Assembly (NCBI GenBank): GCA_032620915.1
Contig: CP136052.1
Location: 2,791,001 to 2,855,000 of the forward strand
Length of the DNA stretch: 64,000 nucleotides
Origin: Oscillospiraceae bacterium NTUH-002-81
GTDB lineage: Bacteria; Bacillota; Clostridia; Lachnospirales; Lachnospiraceae
Reading direction: 5' to 3'
Part shown: piece after piece, positions 44,517 to 54,503 of the stretch
How the letters are laid out: every line of letters starts with the position of its first letter
Position numbering within the stretch: position 1 is the stretch's first letter
Notes under the pieces: model-generated
The model's input: only the letters and a program-made list of their open reading frames with translations
What the model was told of the DNA's origin: nothing
Databases searched by the model: none
Program-made: the position numbers and the translations under genes

Positions 44517-45697
44517 TTCGATTCCTCCTTTCCCGTTTCTATTTCCTGAAAGGCTTGCTGCAATGTCTCCAGATTTTTTTCCATCCCGGTGATGTAGCTG
44601 TCCGCGTCATAGTTGCCACTGACAAGGGAATCCAGCACGTACACCCGGGCATCCGTCTCCCGGGAAACCGCATCTGCCAGCTTCGTTCCATACTGCTCTT
44701 CCGTAAACAGAAGATCGATGTTTTCCTGTTTCACCAGATCCACGATTTCCGACACTTCTCTGGCGCTCAGGCTCGTATTCTCGTCCATGTCAATGACATA
44801 GGAAATATCCATGCCCGTCATGTCCGCAAAATAGGCAAAGGCATCGTGGAATAAAATGATCTTCTCCCCGTCTGCCCGTCCCCGCAGCGTCTCCAGCTCC
44901 TGATGCAGCGTTTCCAGTCGCGCCTCATAGGCAGCGGCGTTGGCCTCGTAAGTCTCCCTGTGAGCAGGGTCGTTGTCCGAGAGCGCCTGGGCAATGTTTT
45001 CCACGTAAACCTCATACCGTCCCACATCCATCCACACGTGAGCGTTCACATCCCCATGATCGTGTGTATGATCGTGTACATGGCCATCCTCACTTTCGTG
45101 AACGTCTGTATCCTCCGCATGATCGTGTCCCTCTGTGTCTCCTTCATCATGCACATCATATTCGTGCGACAATCCTGCTGTTGTCCCGTCGTCTGCATCA
45201 TGCGCATCATACACCTGTCCGTCTACGGTCTCCAGAAAGTCGATCCCCTCGCTGGCCTCGGCCACCGGCAGATTGGGATAGCTGGTGAACACATCGCTCA
45301 AGAAGCTTTCGATGCCACCGCCATTGACCAGAAACAGATCCGCATGGGAGAGGGAGATCATATCCTGGGGTGTCAGCTGATAGTCATGGAGACACCCGGT
45401 CTGAGGTTCGGTCAGATTATGAAGCTCCACGCCTTCCACATCGCCGATGACATTTTTTGCTGCAATGTAGATGGGATAAAAGGAGGTCACCACCTGGAAA
45501 GTTTCATCCTCTCTGTTTCCCACCGCTGCGTCCTCTGTCCGGGCATCGCTGTCGTCTGTCTTACCCTCTGTCTGGGTGCTGCCGCTGCTTTTGCCATGGC
45601 TGCCGCTCCCTCCGGAACCGCATAACACCGTGATTCCAAAGCCCGCCGCGGTCAGCGCCGCCAGCAGGACAGCTGTAAATATATATTTTCGTTTCAT
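44513..45697 (-). CDS. znuA: ZnuA-type zinc-binding lipoprotein
   Basis: Periplasm-side (cell-surface) solute-binding protein of the importer, cluster A-I. A hydrophobic signal (YIFTAVLLAALTAAGFGITVLC) ends in a weak lipobox with Cys. FYPIYIAAKNVIGD and the metal His sites (CLHDYQLTP, AHVWMDV, FHDAFAYF) are visible. A long acidic His-rich loop about residues 165-220 (HDEGDTEGHDHAEDTDVH onwards) is a zinc-capture segment typical of ZnuA. I place the start at ATG 45697 after AAGAGGAA. No clear Zur box or promoter is visible in 45698-45865. Confidence 0.88.
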   Translation of the reverse strand: MKRKYIFTAVLLAALTAAGFGITVLCGSGGSGSHGKSSGSTQTEGKTDDSDARTEDAAVGNREDETFQVVTSFYPIYIAAKNVIGDVEGVELHNLTEPQTGCLHDYQLTPQDMISLSHADLFLVNGGGIESFLSDVFTSYPNLPVAEASEGIDFLETVDGQVYDAHDADDGTTAGLSHEYDVHDEGDTEGHDHAEDTDVHESEDGHVHDHTHDHGDVNAHVWMDVGRYEVYVENIAQALSDNDPAHRETYEANAAAYEARLETLHQELETLRGRADGEKIILFHDAFAYFADMTGMDISYVIDMDENTSLSAREVSEIVDLVKQENIDLLFTEEQYGTKLADAVSRETDARVYVLDSLVSGNYDADSYITGMEKNLETLQQAFQEIETGKEESK

Positions 45698-45865
45698 TTC
45701 CGGTTCCTCTTTTCTGTCTTGCAAAATTTCTTTTCCAGAAATTACCAGTTTTCATCATTCTTCTGAAAAAGGGACAGCCCTCTGACCATCCCCTTCTATT
45801 CATACATTTCATATCTGTCCTTGCATACATCTGACGACTGCCTGACAGCTGTATTTCCGGACAGT

Positions 45866-46462
45866 TTACTCCCCATCATGCTCCGGTTCCGCACAGATCA
45901 GATCCCAGATCTCCTCCCGGCCTTCCTTGGTCTCCGCAGAAAACGGAATGATCTTCGTGCCGGGCAGGACGCCCAGGCCGGTGCGCACCAGCTTCAACTG
46001 TTTGTCCCGCTGGCTCCGTTTGATCTTGTCCAGCTTGGTGGCAATGATGATGGGCGCAAACCCGTTGCTGACGATCCACTCATACATCATCTTATCGTTG
46101 GCCGAGGGCTCATGCCGGATATCGATGAGCAGGAACACATACTGGAGCTGCTTCGATGTGTGCAGATACCGCTCGATCATCTTGCCCCACTGCTCCTTGG
46201 CCTCCTGGGATACTTTGGCATAGCCGTATCCCGGCAGATCCACCAGATACCGTTCATCATTGATATTGTAAAAATTAATGGTCTGGGTCTTGCCCGGCTG
46301 TGCCGATGTCCGAGCCAGAGACTTGCGGTTCATCAGCGCATTGATGAGGGAGGATTTTCCCACGTTGGATTTTCCCGCAAAAGCCGCCTCCGGCTTGTCA
46401 TTTTTCGGCAGCACACTAGTGATGCCGCATACCGTTTCCAGATTTACACTTTTAATTACCAT
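45866..46462 (-). CDS. engB: Ribosome-biogenesis GTPase EngB/YsxC
   Basis: A 198-residue essential GTPase for 50S subunit assembly. G1 GKSNVGKSS, G2 region TSAQPGKTQTINFY, G3 DLPGYGYA, G4 TKLDK, G5 FSAETKEG. Start ATG 46462 (MVIKSVNLE) follows GAAGGGAAG; upstream in-frame codons overlap that site. Last gene of the tig-clpP-clpX-lon-engB cluster, 41 bases after lon, an order conserved in many Firmicutes. Confidence 0.95.
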   Translation of the reverse strand: MVIKSVNLETVCGITSVLPKNDKPEAAFAGKSNVGKSSLINALMNRKSLARTSAQPGKTQTINFYNINDERYLVDLPGYGYAKVSQEAKEQWGKMIERYLHTSKQLQYVFLLIDIRHEPSANDKMMYEWIVSNGFAPIIIATKLDKIKRSQRDKQLKLVRTGLGVLPGTKIIPFSAETKEGREEIWDLICAEPEHDGE

Positions 46463-46503
46463 GTTCTTCCCTTCTCTCTCAATCGCCAGACATTCCATTT
46501 CGT

Positions 46504-48825
46504 TTACTCTGCCACCAGCGCCTGCTCCAGCACCTGGCTCATGTTTTCCACCGGAATGATCTCCAGACCTTTCTTGATCTCCGCGGAGATCTCCGCCACA
46601 TCATCCTCGTTTTTCTTCGGTACGAGTACCGTGCGGATACCCGCACTCCTGGCCGCCAGCAACTTTTCCTTCAGGCCGCCGATGGGCAGCACACGGCCAC
46701 GCAGGGTGATCTCTCCGGTCATGGCAAGATCTGCCCGCACCGGCTGTTTGATAATGGCAGACAGCATAGCCGTCGCCATGGTAATCCCGGCAGACGGGCC
46801 GTCCTTTGGCACCGCACCCTCGGGAATGTGGATATGGATATCATTCTTTTTGAAAAAATCATCCTCAATGTGATACGCCGGCCCGATGGAACGGATGTAG
46901 CTGATGCCGGCCTTGGCCGACTCCTTCATCACATCGCCCAGTTTTCCGGTGAGGGCAAACTCGCCCTTGCCCGGCATGACGTTGACCTCGATCTCCAGCG
47001 TATCGCCGCCGGCGCTGGTCCAGGCCAGGCCGCGGACAATACCGATGTCATTTTCTTTGTTTGCCATACTATAGGAATAGCGGGCTCTGCCCAGATATTT
47101 TTCCAGGCTGTTCTCCGTTACCCGGATGTGCTTTTTGCCATCCTCCAGGATTTCCCGGGCCGCTTTCCGGCAGATGGCACCGATCTTCCGCTCCAGCCCA
47201 CGGACACCGGCCTCTCTTGTATAGGAACGGATCATTTTTTCCAGGGCACGGTCACTGATGGTGATCTGTGCCTGCTCCAGACCGTTTTTCACTATCTGCT
47301 TCGGAATCAGATGTTCCCTCGCAATGTGCATCTTCTCATTGGCCGTATAGCTTCCTACCTCAATGAGTTCCATCCGGTCCAGCAGGGGCCGGGGAATGGT
47401 CTGCACATCGTTGGCGGTGGCAATGAACAGCACCTCGGACAGATCCACCGGCAGCTCCACGTAGTGATCACAGAACTTGTCATTCTGCTCCGAATCCAGC
47501 ACCTCCAGCAGGGCGGATGCCGTATCTCCCTTGTAATCGCTGCTCACTTTGTCGATCTCATCCAGCAGCATCAGCGGATTTTTCACACCGGCGCTTTTCA
47601 GGCCTGTGATGATCCGGCCCGGCATGGCGCCCACGTATGTTCTTCTGTGTCCCCGGATCTCCGCCTCGTCCCGGACACCACCCAGACAGATGCGGACATA
47701 TTTCTTATTCAATGCCCGGGCCACAGACTGGGCAATGGACGTCTTACCGGTTCCCGGCGGGCCCACCAGACAGATGATGGGGCTGTCGCCCTTGCTGGTC
47801 AGCGTCCGCACAGCCAGGAATTCCAGCACCCGCTCCTTCACCTTCTCCAGGCCATAGTGATCCTCGTCCAGCACCTTTCTGGCATTGCCGATATCGGTGT
47901 TGTCCTGGGACATATGGTTCCAGGGCAGAGACAGCAGCGTCTCAATATAGCCGCGGACCACCGCACCCTCGGAATTGTTCTGTCCCACGTTTTTAAAACG
48001 GGAAATCTCCTTGGCGATCTTCTCCTTGATATCCTCATCCGCTTCCAGACCGGCCAGCTGCTCTTCAAAGTGCTCCGCATCAGAGAACGTATTGTCCTCT
48101 CCCAGCTCCTCCCGGATGTACTTTAACTGCTCCCTCAGCAGGTATTCCCGCTGGTTCTTGTCCACCCTCTCCTTGACCTTGGCCTGGATATCCCGCTTGA
48201 TGCGCATGATATTTGTCTCATTGGCCAGAATCTGGCTCAGTTCCCGGAACCGGTCCTCCAGATCCACCGCCTCCAGGATCTTCTGTTTTTCCTCATAATA
48301 TAAGGGCAGATTGTTGGCGATCTCGTCCATCAGCGGTGCCAGCGCCTCTGTGGACTGGAGCACATTCTGGAACGCTTTCGCCAGCTTGCTGTTCTCACTG
48401 CAGTAATCATCCAGCAGCTCCTTCAGTGTGCGCACCATGGCCTCCTCTGTCAGCGGGGACGGGTGCTCCAGCTCTGCCGGATCAAAAATAGCAACCTCCG
48501 CTTCCAGATAGTCGGTGTTCTCTTCCAGCAAAAGCAGCTCGGCCCGATCCTGCCCTTCCACCAGAATACGCAGAATATTGTTGGGCAGCTTGATGACCTG
48601 TTTGATCACTGCCACCAGACCGATATTGTACAGATCTTCCCCGGTGGGTTCCTCCGCGTCCGGATCCTTCTGGGTGACGAGAAATACCTTCTCATCCTGC
48701 AGCATGGCCCGCTCAATGGCTTTGATGGAGCGTTCCCTGCTCACATCAAAATGAACGACCATGCCAGGAAGGATCGTCATGCCCCGCAGGGCAACCGCCG
48801 GTAATACCTTCGTTATTTCACTCAT
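46504..48825 (-). CDS. lon: ATP-dependent Lon protease
   Basis: A 773-residue homohexameric cytoplasmic protease degrading misfolded and regulatory proteins. The N-domain (LPAVALRGMTILPGMVVHFDVSRE) and Walker A VGPPGTGKTS near residue 350 are followed by Walker B-type LMLLDEIDKV. The protease domain has PKDGPSAGIT (catalytic Ser) and GGLKEKLLAA (catalytic Lys). I prefer ATG 48825 (MSEITKVLP); upstream alternatives are a TTG at 48852 and an ATG at 48834. A GC-rich hairpin separates it from clpX. Confidence 0.97.
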   Translation of the reverse strand: MSEITKVLPAVALRGMTILPGMVVHFDVSRERSIKAIERAMLQDEKVFLVTQKDPDAEEPTGEDLYNIGLVAVIKQVIKLPNNILRILVEGQDRAELLLLEENTDYLEAEVAIFDPAELEHPSPLTEEAMVRTLKELLDDYCSENSKLAKAFQNVLQSTEALAPLMDEIANNLPLYYEEKQKILEAVDLEDRFRELSQILANETNIMRIKRDIQAKVKERVDKNQREYLLREQLKYIREELGEDNTFSDAEHFEEQLAGLEADEDIKEKIAKEISRFKNVGQNNSEGAVVRGYIETLLSLPWNHMSQDNTDIGNARKVLDEDHYGLEKVKERVLEFLAVRTLTSKGDSPIICLVGPPGTGKTSIAQSVARALNKKYVRICLGGVRDEAEIRGHRRTYVGAMPGRIITGLKSAGVKNPLMLLDEIDKVSSDYKGDTASALLEVLDSEQNDKFCDHYVELPVDLSEVLFIATANDVQTIPRPLLDRMELIEVGSYTANEKMHIAREHLIPKQIVKNGLEQAQITISDRALEKMIRSYTREAGVRGLERKIGAICRKAAREILEDGKKHIRVTENSLEKYLGRARYSYSMANKENDIGIVRGLAWTSAGGDTLEIEVNVMPGKGEFALTGKLGDVMKESAKAGISYIRSIGPAYHIEDDFFKKNDIHIHIPEGAVPKDGPSAGITMATAMLSAIIKQPVRADLAMTGEITLRGRVLPIGGLKEKLLAARSAGIRTVLVPKKNEDDVAEISAEIKKGLEIIPVENMSQVLEQALVAE

Positions 48826-48853
48826 GTTTCTCATCTCTTCTTTGTTTTTCAAA

Positions 48854-48883
48854 AGCCGCGGGAACCCCCCGGCCCCCGCGGCT
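48854..48883 (-). terminator. GC-rich hairpin between clpX and lon
   Basis: Perfect nine-pair stem AGCCGCGGG/CCCGCGGCT (48875-48883 with 48854-48862) followed by TTTTG on the minus strand. The short T-run suggests partial termination or an mRNA-stabilising structure that sets the lon to clpX ratio. Confidence 0.6.
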
Positions 48884-48906
48884 ATGCTGTTGTTCAGTTA
48901 CTTATT

Positions 48907-50169
48907 TTATATTGCTCTGCGCCGTCCGGCCCGGGACTCCCGTCTCGTGATGATGGGCTCGCCGGTTCCGTCGATGACGTCCTTCGTCACCACACAGGAC
49001 TCGATGCTCTCATCCGAGGGGATCTGATACATCAGATCCAGCATGGACTGCTCCATAATGGCCCGAAGACCTCTGGCACCGGTTTTGCGCTCCAGGGACT
49101 TCTTCGCCACTTCCTTCAGTGCCTCCGGCTCAAAGGTCAGCTGCACATCATCCAGCTCAAACAGCTTCTCATACTGCTTGACAATGGCGTTCTTCGGCTC
49201 TGTCAGAATCCGCTCCAGCGCGGTCTCATCCAGCTGATCCAGAGATACCACCATGGGCACACGGCCGACAAACTCCGGAATCAGGCCGAATTTTACCAGA
49301 TCCTGGGGCAGGATCTTCTTCAAAACCTCTCCGATATTTTCTTCACTCTTATGGGTAATCTCTGCGTTAAATCCGATGGACTTCTGATCCATCCGCGCCT
49401 CAATGAGCTTCTCGATCCCCTCAAATGCACCGCCACAGATAAAAAGGATATTGGTGGTGTTGATCTGGATCAGCTCCTGATGCGGGTGCTTCCGGCCGCC
49501 CTGGGGCGGAACGGAGGCTTCGGTTCCCTCGATGATCTTCAGCAGTGCCTGCTGCACGCCCTCACCGGAAACGTCTCTTGTGATGGACACATTCTCGCCC
49601 TTCCGGGTGATCTTGTCGATCTCGTCAATATATATAATTCCATACTCCGCACGCTCGATATCGTAGTCTGCGGCCTGAATTAATTTCAAAAGAATATTTT
49701 CAACATCTTCTCCCACGTAACCGGCCTCTGTCAGCGCAGTTGCATCGGCGATCGCGAACGGCACGTTCAGAAGGCGGGCCAGCGTCTGTGCCAGAAGGGT
49801 CTTACCGGAACCGGTGGGGCCCAGCATGAGAATGTTGCTCTTCTGCAGCTCCACGTCCAGATCTCTGCCGGAGGTGACGCGCTTGTAATGATTGTAAACC
49901 GCAACAGACAGTGCTTTCTTCGCCTCGTCCTGTCCGATGACATAATCATCCAGGAACTCCTTGATCTCCTGCGGTTTCAGAAGGTTGATCTCAAATTCAT
50001 CCGGCTCCGGGTGATCCTGAAATTCCTCCTCAATGATCTCCGAGCAAATGTCCACACACTCGTCACAGATGTATGCTCCGTTGGGGCCAGCAATGAGCTT
50101 GCGGACCTGATCCTGCGTCTTGTTGCAGAAGGAGCAGCGCACCTTGTCTTCACTATTTTTTCCTGCCAT
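48907..50169 (-). CDS. clpX: ClpX unfoldase
   Basis: A 420-residue AAA+ unfoldase that feeds substrates to ClpP. N-terminal C4 zinc-binding domain ([15 protein letters not shown]), Walker [13 protein letters not shown], Walker [10 protein letters not shown], and the IGF loop QKSIGFNAE for ClpP docking. Ribosome binding site AACAGGAG precedes ATG 50169. The 111-base gap to clpP contains inverted repeats (GGGACA/TGTCCC) but no convincing terminator. Confidence 0.97.
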   Translation of the reverse strand: MAGKNSEDKVRCSFCNKTQDQVRKLIAGPNGAYICDECVDICSEIIEEEFQDHPEPDEFEINLLKPQEIKEFLDDYVIGQDEAKKALSVAVYNHYKRVTSGRDLDVELQKSNILMLGPTGSGKTLLAQTLARLLNVPFAIADATALTEAGYVGEDVENILLKLIQAADYDIERAEYGIIYIDEIDKITRKGENVSITRDVSGEGVQQALLKIIEGTEASVPPQGGRKHPHQELIQINTTNILFICGGAFEGIEKLIEARMDQKSIGFNAEITHKSEENIGEVLKKILPQDLVKFGLIPEFVGRVPMVVSLDQLDETALERILTEPKNAIVKQYEKLFELDDVQLTFEPEALKEVAKKSLERKTGARGLRAIMEQSMLDLMYQIPSDESIESCVVTKDVIDGTGEPIITRRESRAGRRRAI

Positions 50170-50280
50170 CTTCTATACTCCTGTTTTTCCTTTTCCTAAA
50201 AAGAATCCCGCAAAAGAATTCTGCCTTGACCTTAGAAGGGACACGGCGATTAAACCACCCTGTCCCCTCGGCTCATTCTC

Positions 50281-50865
50281 TTATGCATGCTTCTCGATCA
50301 CATGATCGATCAGGCCATATGCTTTTGCTTCCTCAGCAGACATCCAGTTATCTCTCTCGGTATCTGCCATGACAACATCCAGAGGCTTGCCGCAGTTCTC
50401 AGCCAGGATAGAATTCAGCTTCTTCTTGGTCTTGAGAATGTGCTCGGCAGCAATCTGAATCTCCGTTGCCTGTCCCTGTGCGCCGCCCAGCGGCTGATGA
50501 ATCATCACTTCTGCGTTGGGCAGGGCAAAACGCTTGCCCTTGGTTCCGCCTGCAAGCAGGAACGCACCCATGCTGGCTGCCATACCGATGCAGGTCGTTG
50601 CCACATCGCACTTGATGTATTTCATCGTATCGTAGATCGCCATACCTGCTGTCACAGATCCGCCCGGGCTGTTGATGTACAGCTGGATATCCTTTCCCGG
50701 ATCCTCAGATTCCAGGAAAAGCATCTGTGCCACGATCAGGCTTGCAGACACGTCGGTCACTTCCTCACCGAGAAAAATGATCCGGTCCTTCAGCAGGCGG
50801 GAATAAATATCGTAGGATCTCTCTCCTCTGCTTGTCTGCTCAATGACGTAAGGTACTAAACTCAT
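50281..50865 (-). CDS. clpP: ClpP protease subunit
   Basis: A 194-residue serine protease subunit forming the tetradecameric barrel used by ClpX and ClpC. Catalytic Ser lies in [10 protein letters not shown], His in [11 protein letters not shown], Asp in [13 protein letters not shown]-terminal [23 protein letters not shown] is canonical. It lies 31 bases after tig in the usual order. Confidence 0.97.
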   Translation of the reverse strand: MSLVPYVIEQTSRGERSYDIYSRLLKDRIIFLGEEVTDVSASLIVAQMLFLESEDPGKDIQLYINSPGGSVTAGMAIYDTMKYIKCDVATTCIGMAASMGAFLLAGGTKGKRFALPNAEVMIHQPLGGAQGQATEIQIAAEHILKTKKKLNSILAENCGKPLDVVMADTERDNWMSAEEAKAYGLIDHVIEKHA

Positions 50866-50896
50866 ATGACTTCCTCCTGTCTTACGACACGGCTGT

Positions 50897-52183
50897 CTAT
50901 ACTTCCTTTGCAGTATCTCTGATCAGATCTGCTGCTTTCTGGACAGCAATGTCCTCTTTCATTGTCTCAGCCTCAGCCTCGCCGATGAGCTGCTCTAATT
51001 TCTCTGTCTCCATCTGGTACATCTTTGCCATCTTCTCTACCTCAGCCTTGTACTCTTCCTCGGTAGCCTTGATATCCTCAGCCTTCACAACAGCCTCCAG
51101 TACCAGTCTTGTCTGGATTCTCTTCAGGGCGTTGGGCTTCATCTGCTCAGCCAGCTTGTCGTTGTCCATGCCGGTGAACTGATAGTACTGCTGCAGTGCC
51201 AGACCCTGCTGCTGCAGACGGCTTGCGAACTCATCCATCATCTGTCTTGTCTGTGTATCGATCATGGCTTCCGGAATGTCCATCTGTGCGTTCTCGATGG
51301 CTTTGGCGATAGCTGCCTCTTCCTTGGCCTCTTTTGCTGCTGCCTCTTTCTTCTCCTCGAGTTTCTTGCGGACATCAGCCTTGTACTCTTCCAGTGTGTT
51401 GAACTCGGAAACGTCCTGTGCGAAATCATCGTCCAGAGCCGGAAGCTCCTTTGCCTTGATCTCCTTCACGGTTACCTTGAACACTGCCGGCTTGCCAGCC
51501 AGATCCTCTGCATGATACTCAGCAGGGAACTGCACCTTTACCTCAACCTCTGCACCTTTCTCTGCGCCGATGAGCTGATCCTCAAAACCGGGGATGAATG
51601 CATCGGAACCGATGGTCAGCGGATAGTCCTCGCCTTTGCCGCCCTCGAAGGCAACGCCGTCAACAAATCCCTCGAAGTCGATGATGGTCTGGTCACCCTT
51701 CTGTACCGGACGGTCCTCAACGGTGATGGTACGTGCGTTGCTGTCTCTCTCTTTCTCAACCTGTGCGTCTACTTCCTCGTCTGTCACAGCGGTATCTGTC
51801 TTCTCTACTTCCAGTCCCTTGTACTCGCCAAGTGTTACCTCAGGCTTTACAGCTACCTCAGCGGTAAAGATGAACGGTTTGCCCTTCTCTAACTGAACAA
51901 CGTCGATCTTCGGCTGGGAAGCGATCTCCAGCTTGCTCTCGTCTGCTGCCTCGGCATATGCATCAGGGATCAGGCGGTTAGCCGCATCATCATAGAAGAT
52001 CTCCGGTCCGTACATCTTCTCGATCATGGCACGCGGAACTTTTCCCTTACGGAATCCCGGAACGCTGATCTTATTCTTCTCTTTCAGATAAGCAGCCTGG
52101 AGTGCTTTCTCCAGATCATCTGCGGATACCTCAATGGTAAGCTTCGCCATATTCTTCTCTAAATTTTCCACCTGTACACTCAT
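50897..52183 (-). CDS. tig: Trigger factor
   Basis: A 428-residue ribosome-bound peptidyl-prolyl isomerase and chaperone for nascent chains. The ribosome-binding signature is [19 protein letters not shown]; the FKBP-type domain follows ([19 protein letters not shown]). The long C-terminal helical arms contain [21 protein letters not shown]. Start ATG 52183 follows AAGGAGGAAGACACTAAA. First gene of the quality-control cluster, with a roughly 115-base leader. Confidence 0.97.
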   Translation of the reverse strand: MSVQVENLEKNMAKLTIEVSADDLEKALQAAYLKEKNKISVPGFRKGKVPRAMIEKMYGPEIFYDDAANRLIPDAYAEAADESKLEIASQPKIDVVQLEKGKPFIFTAEVAVKPEVTLGEYKGLEVEKTDTAVTDEEVDAQVEKERDSNARTITVEDRPVQKGDQTIIDFEGFVDGVAFEGGKGEDYPLTIGSDAFIPGFEDQLIGAEKGAEVEVKVQFPAEYHAEDLAGKPAVFKVTVKEIKAKELPALDDDFAQDVSEFNTLEEYKADVRKKLEEKKEAAAKEAKEEAAIAKAIENAQMDIPEAMIDTQTRQMMDEFASRLQQQGLALQQYYQFTGMDNDKLAEQMKPNALKRIQTRLVLEAVVKAEDIKATEEEYKAEVEKMAKMYQMETEKLEQLIGEAEAETMKEDIAVQKAADLIRDTAKEV

Positions 52184-52305
52184 TTTAGTGTCTTCCTCCT
52201 TAAAATTACTTTTTGACTCAAGGGATCATCCCTGAAATACAACGTCTGCAGCCAGTTTGACACCGCCCGCAAACAATATTTATTCATACTTACAGTCATT
52301 TTAAC

Positions 52306-52314
52306 AGTATAGCA
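52306..52314 (-). promoter_or_regulatory. Possible extended -10 promoter of tig
   Basis: Minus-strand TGCTATACT (TGn plus -10 TATACT) about 125 bases before tig; no good -35 is visible at 17 bases. Confidence 0.4.
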
Positions 52315-52342
52315 TAAACGTCCCGAAATTACCAGCTTTTTT

Positions 52343-52894
52343 TTATGCGTACACCAGTGTCTTCGCCAGATCGTCCGCTGTCTCCTGTCCCAGCAGCTGG
52401 GAAACGAGAGACAATGCAAAGGGAATGGATTTTCCCGGGCCTCTGCCGGTGGTCACGTTGTCAGAAACTGCCACCTCTGTATATACCACCTTTGCGCCGG
52501 TCAGCTTTTCTTCCAGGCCCGGATAGCAGGTCGCTTCCCGTCCTTCCAGAAGGCCCATCTGTCCGAATACGGTGGGCGCCGCACAGATGGCTGCGATCAT
52601 TTTGCCCTCTTCGTAAAATTTCCGGATCTGTCCGGTCACACCGGCGTGACTGCCCAGGTTGGTCGTTCCCGGCATGCCGCCCGGCAGCACCAGCAGATCC
52701 TTGTCTGCGAAATCCACATCCTCAAAGCAGCAGTCCGCCTGGATCACAATATTGTGTGCACCGGTGACCATCCGCTCTTTTTCCTTAATCGAAACCATCG
52801 TCACCTGCACGCCCGCTCTGCGCAGCAGATCCACCACGGTAAGGCCCTCGATCTCCTCCAGGCCGTCTGCAAGAAATACAACTGCTTTCTTCAT
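52343..52894 (-). CDS. DJ-1/PfpI-family protein
   Basis: A 183-residue DJ-1/ThiJ/YajL-type flavodoxin-like protein. AVVFLADGLEEIEG supplies the conserved acidic residue, LVLPGGMPG follows, and the nucleophile elbow Cys is in AAICAAPTVFG. Members act as deglycase/glyoxalase-like or redox-protective proteins; the exact activity is not settled. Transcribed from its own promoter at 52930-52958 toward tig. Confidence 0.92.
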   Translation of the reverse strand: MKKAVVFLADGLEEIEGLTVVDLLRRAGVQVTMVSIKEKERMVTGAHNIVIQADCCFEDVDFADKDLLVLPGGMPGTTNLGSHAGVTGQIRKFYEEGKMIAAICAAPTVFGQMGLLEGREATCYPGLEEKLTGAKVVYTEVAVSDNVTTGRGPGKSIPFALSLVSQLLGQETADDLAKTLVYA

Positions 52895-52929
52895 ATTGCC
52901 ACATCCCCTTTCGTTTTTACACCTTGTTC

Positions 52930-52958
52930 AGCGTATCATGGAACTTCTGTGCTGTCAA
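52930..52958 (-). promoter_or_regulatory. Promoter of DJ-1 gene
   Basis: Perfect -35 TTGACA (52953-52958), 17-base spacer, -10 TACGCT with an upstream TG (extended -10), 36 bases before the start codon. Confidence 0.6.
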
Positions 52959-53018
52959 CTCCTGTGCGCCATATACTATAACAGTGTGCAAAAAACAATA
53001 GGTGCATATTTATTTCAG

Positions 53019-53058
53019 GAAAGGCTCCGAACCACATTTCTGCAATTCGAAGCCTTTC
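53019..53058 (-). terminator. Hairpin after the transglutaminase-like gene
   Basis: Thirteen-pair inverted repeat GAAAGGCT-T-CGAA/TTCG-G-AGCCTTTC (one G-T) located 34 bases past the stop. It lacks a T-run on the minus strand, so it may be a processing or factor-assisted terminator. Confidence 0.45.
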
Positions 53059-53091
53059 TTTTCAACAGCCGCCATGATGGCTACTGCCTGT

Positions 53092-54474
53092 TTATTTTTC
53101 GATATCTTCCATGGAAAGCAGCTCCTGGGATACCTCGATCTGGGAGAACCGAAGCCCGTGATCCTCGTACTCAAACTCGCCTCTCTGGTTGTCGATGGGG
53201 TCGATGCGGAGCCATTTCTTCTCCGGCATGAACTCCTTCTGGATCTCGGAGTTGGCCGGCATACGGAAGATGTCCAGATTGCCGAAGTAATAATTCCAGC
53301 GCTCCTTCTCTCCTGCCCGCCATGCACTGCCGCCGAAGGACGGATCTGCAAATACCCAGCCATAGGGTGCCACATAGAACTGTGCCCAGTCATGACAGCC
53401 GGTGTAGTACTCGGTGGCATAGAGGCCGGACTGCCAGCGTGCCGGGATACCGGACATGCGGCAGAGAGTGATGAACAGCAGCGCCTGTACGCCGCAGTCT
53501 CCCTTCAGATTGACCGCACAGTACTCTGGGATACACTCGATGGTGAAATATTCTCTCATATAGGAATACATCACCTTCGTTGTCACGAAATCATAGAACC
53601 GGCGGGCCAGGATCACCGGGTTGGTCTCCTCCCCTGCCAGCTCATCCCGCAGCTCCCGCAGATATGGGGTAAACATGATGTGGGGTGCCTGCTCTTCCAG
53701 GCAGAAATCCGGCTGCTCTCTGGACACTTTAGCCGGATCCAGCTCCACATAGTTCACATGATAGTCAAAGGAATATTCCACCATGAATTCCTGATCCGGC
53801 TGTAGCGCTGTCTCAAAATAGACGGTACGCTGCGGGGCATCCTCCGGCGCCGTGTAGGTGATCTCCGGGCTGGACGCATGGATCTGTACGTTGGAAACCT
53901 GCTCATACACTTTCGGGATGGGCAGATGGACGCGCACCTTGCGGCCCACTTCCTCGAATTCCTTCTTCGCTTTGATGGCGGCACGGATGCGGGTATGTAC
54001 CGTTCTTCCGCCGTGCTCCTTCATGTAGCGCACGTTGTCGTTGAGCAGCTTCTGTTTCAGGGCGTTGCCTCTGGCATCGTCCACATCCTCCACCATGACC
54101 CGGGCCGCCAGATCCGGTCGGGTCTTGATCAGGTTTTCATAGAAGCGGCGCTGAAAATGCACCTCTCCATCAATGTAGATCCAGTCAGCCGCACTGATCT
54201 CTTTCAGATACTGCAGCTCCTCTTCCTTAAAATCCCGCAGGTGGCTGGTCATAATGTCCAGTGCCTCTGCATAATCGTAAGGGTACTCGTCTGCGCCCAT
54301 GACACCGATGACTTCCTGCTCGATCTCCAGACGTCTGCGCAGCGCCTGGGGGATATCCTTATGCTCCAGGAAATAACGGATCATTTTCTGGGCTCCTGCA
54401 TAATCCCCATATGTTTTTAATTTCAGAACGTCCTCCGGAAGGGGAACCTTCATAAAAGCTAAATCCTGATACAT
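53092..54474 (-). CDS. Transglutaminase-like (protease-fold) protein
   Basis: 460 residues, no signal peptide or membrane span, so cytoplasmic. The C-terminal third is a transglutaminase-core domain with the triad in LKGDCGVQALLF (Cys), CHDWAQFYV (His) and FADPSFGG (Asp). The N-terminal 250 residues are helical then beta-rich and unrecognised. Such proteins act mostly as peptidases or amidases. It follows the dipeptide epimerase by 30 bases and shares its operon, suggesting a role on imported peptides. Start ATG 54474 follows GGAGGTG. Confidence 0.85.
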   Translation of the reverse strand: MYQDLAFMKVPLPEDVLKLKTYGDYAGAQKMIRYFLEHKDIPQALRRRLEIEQEVIGVMGADEYPYDYAEALDIMTSHLRDFKEEELQYLKEISAADWIYIDGEVHFQRRFYENLIKTRPDLAARVMVEDVDDARGNALKQKLLNDNVRYMKEHGGRTVHTRIRAAIKAKKEFEEVGRKVRVHLPIPKVYEQVSNVQIHASSPEITYTAPEDAPQRTVYFETALQPDQEFMVEYSFDYHVNYVELDPAKVSREQPDFCLEEQAPHIMFTPYLRELRDELAGEETNPVILARRFYDFVTTKVMYSYMREYFTIECIPEYCAVNLKGDCGVQALLFITLCRMSGIPARWQSGLYATEYYTGCHDWAQFYVAPYGWVFADPSFGGSAWRAGEKERWNYYFGNLDIFRMPANSEIQKEFMPEKKWLRIDPIDNQRGEFEYEDHGLRFSQIEVSQELLSMEDIEK

Positions 54475-54503
54475 GAATCGCACCTCCACTCATTTATTGA
54501 TTT

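Noticed and set aside
45698..45865. Zur box upstream of znuA
   Set aside because: I looked for a Firmicute Zur palindrome (AATCGTAAT-type) and found no convincing match, so no regulatory site is claimed.
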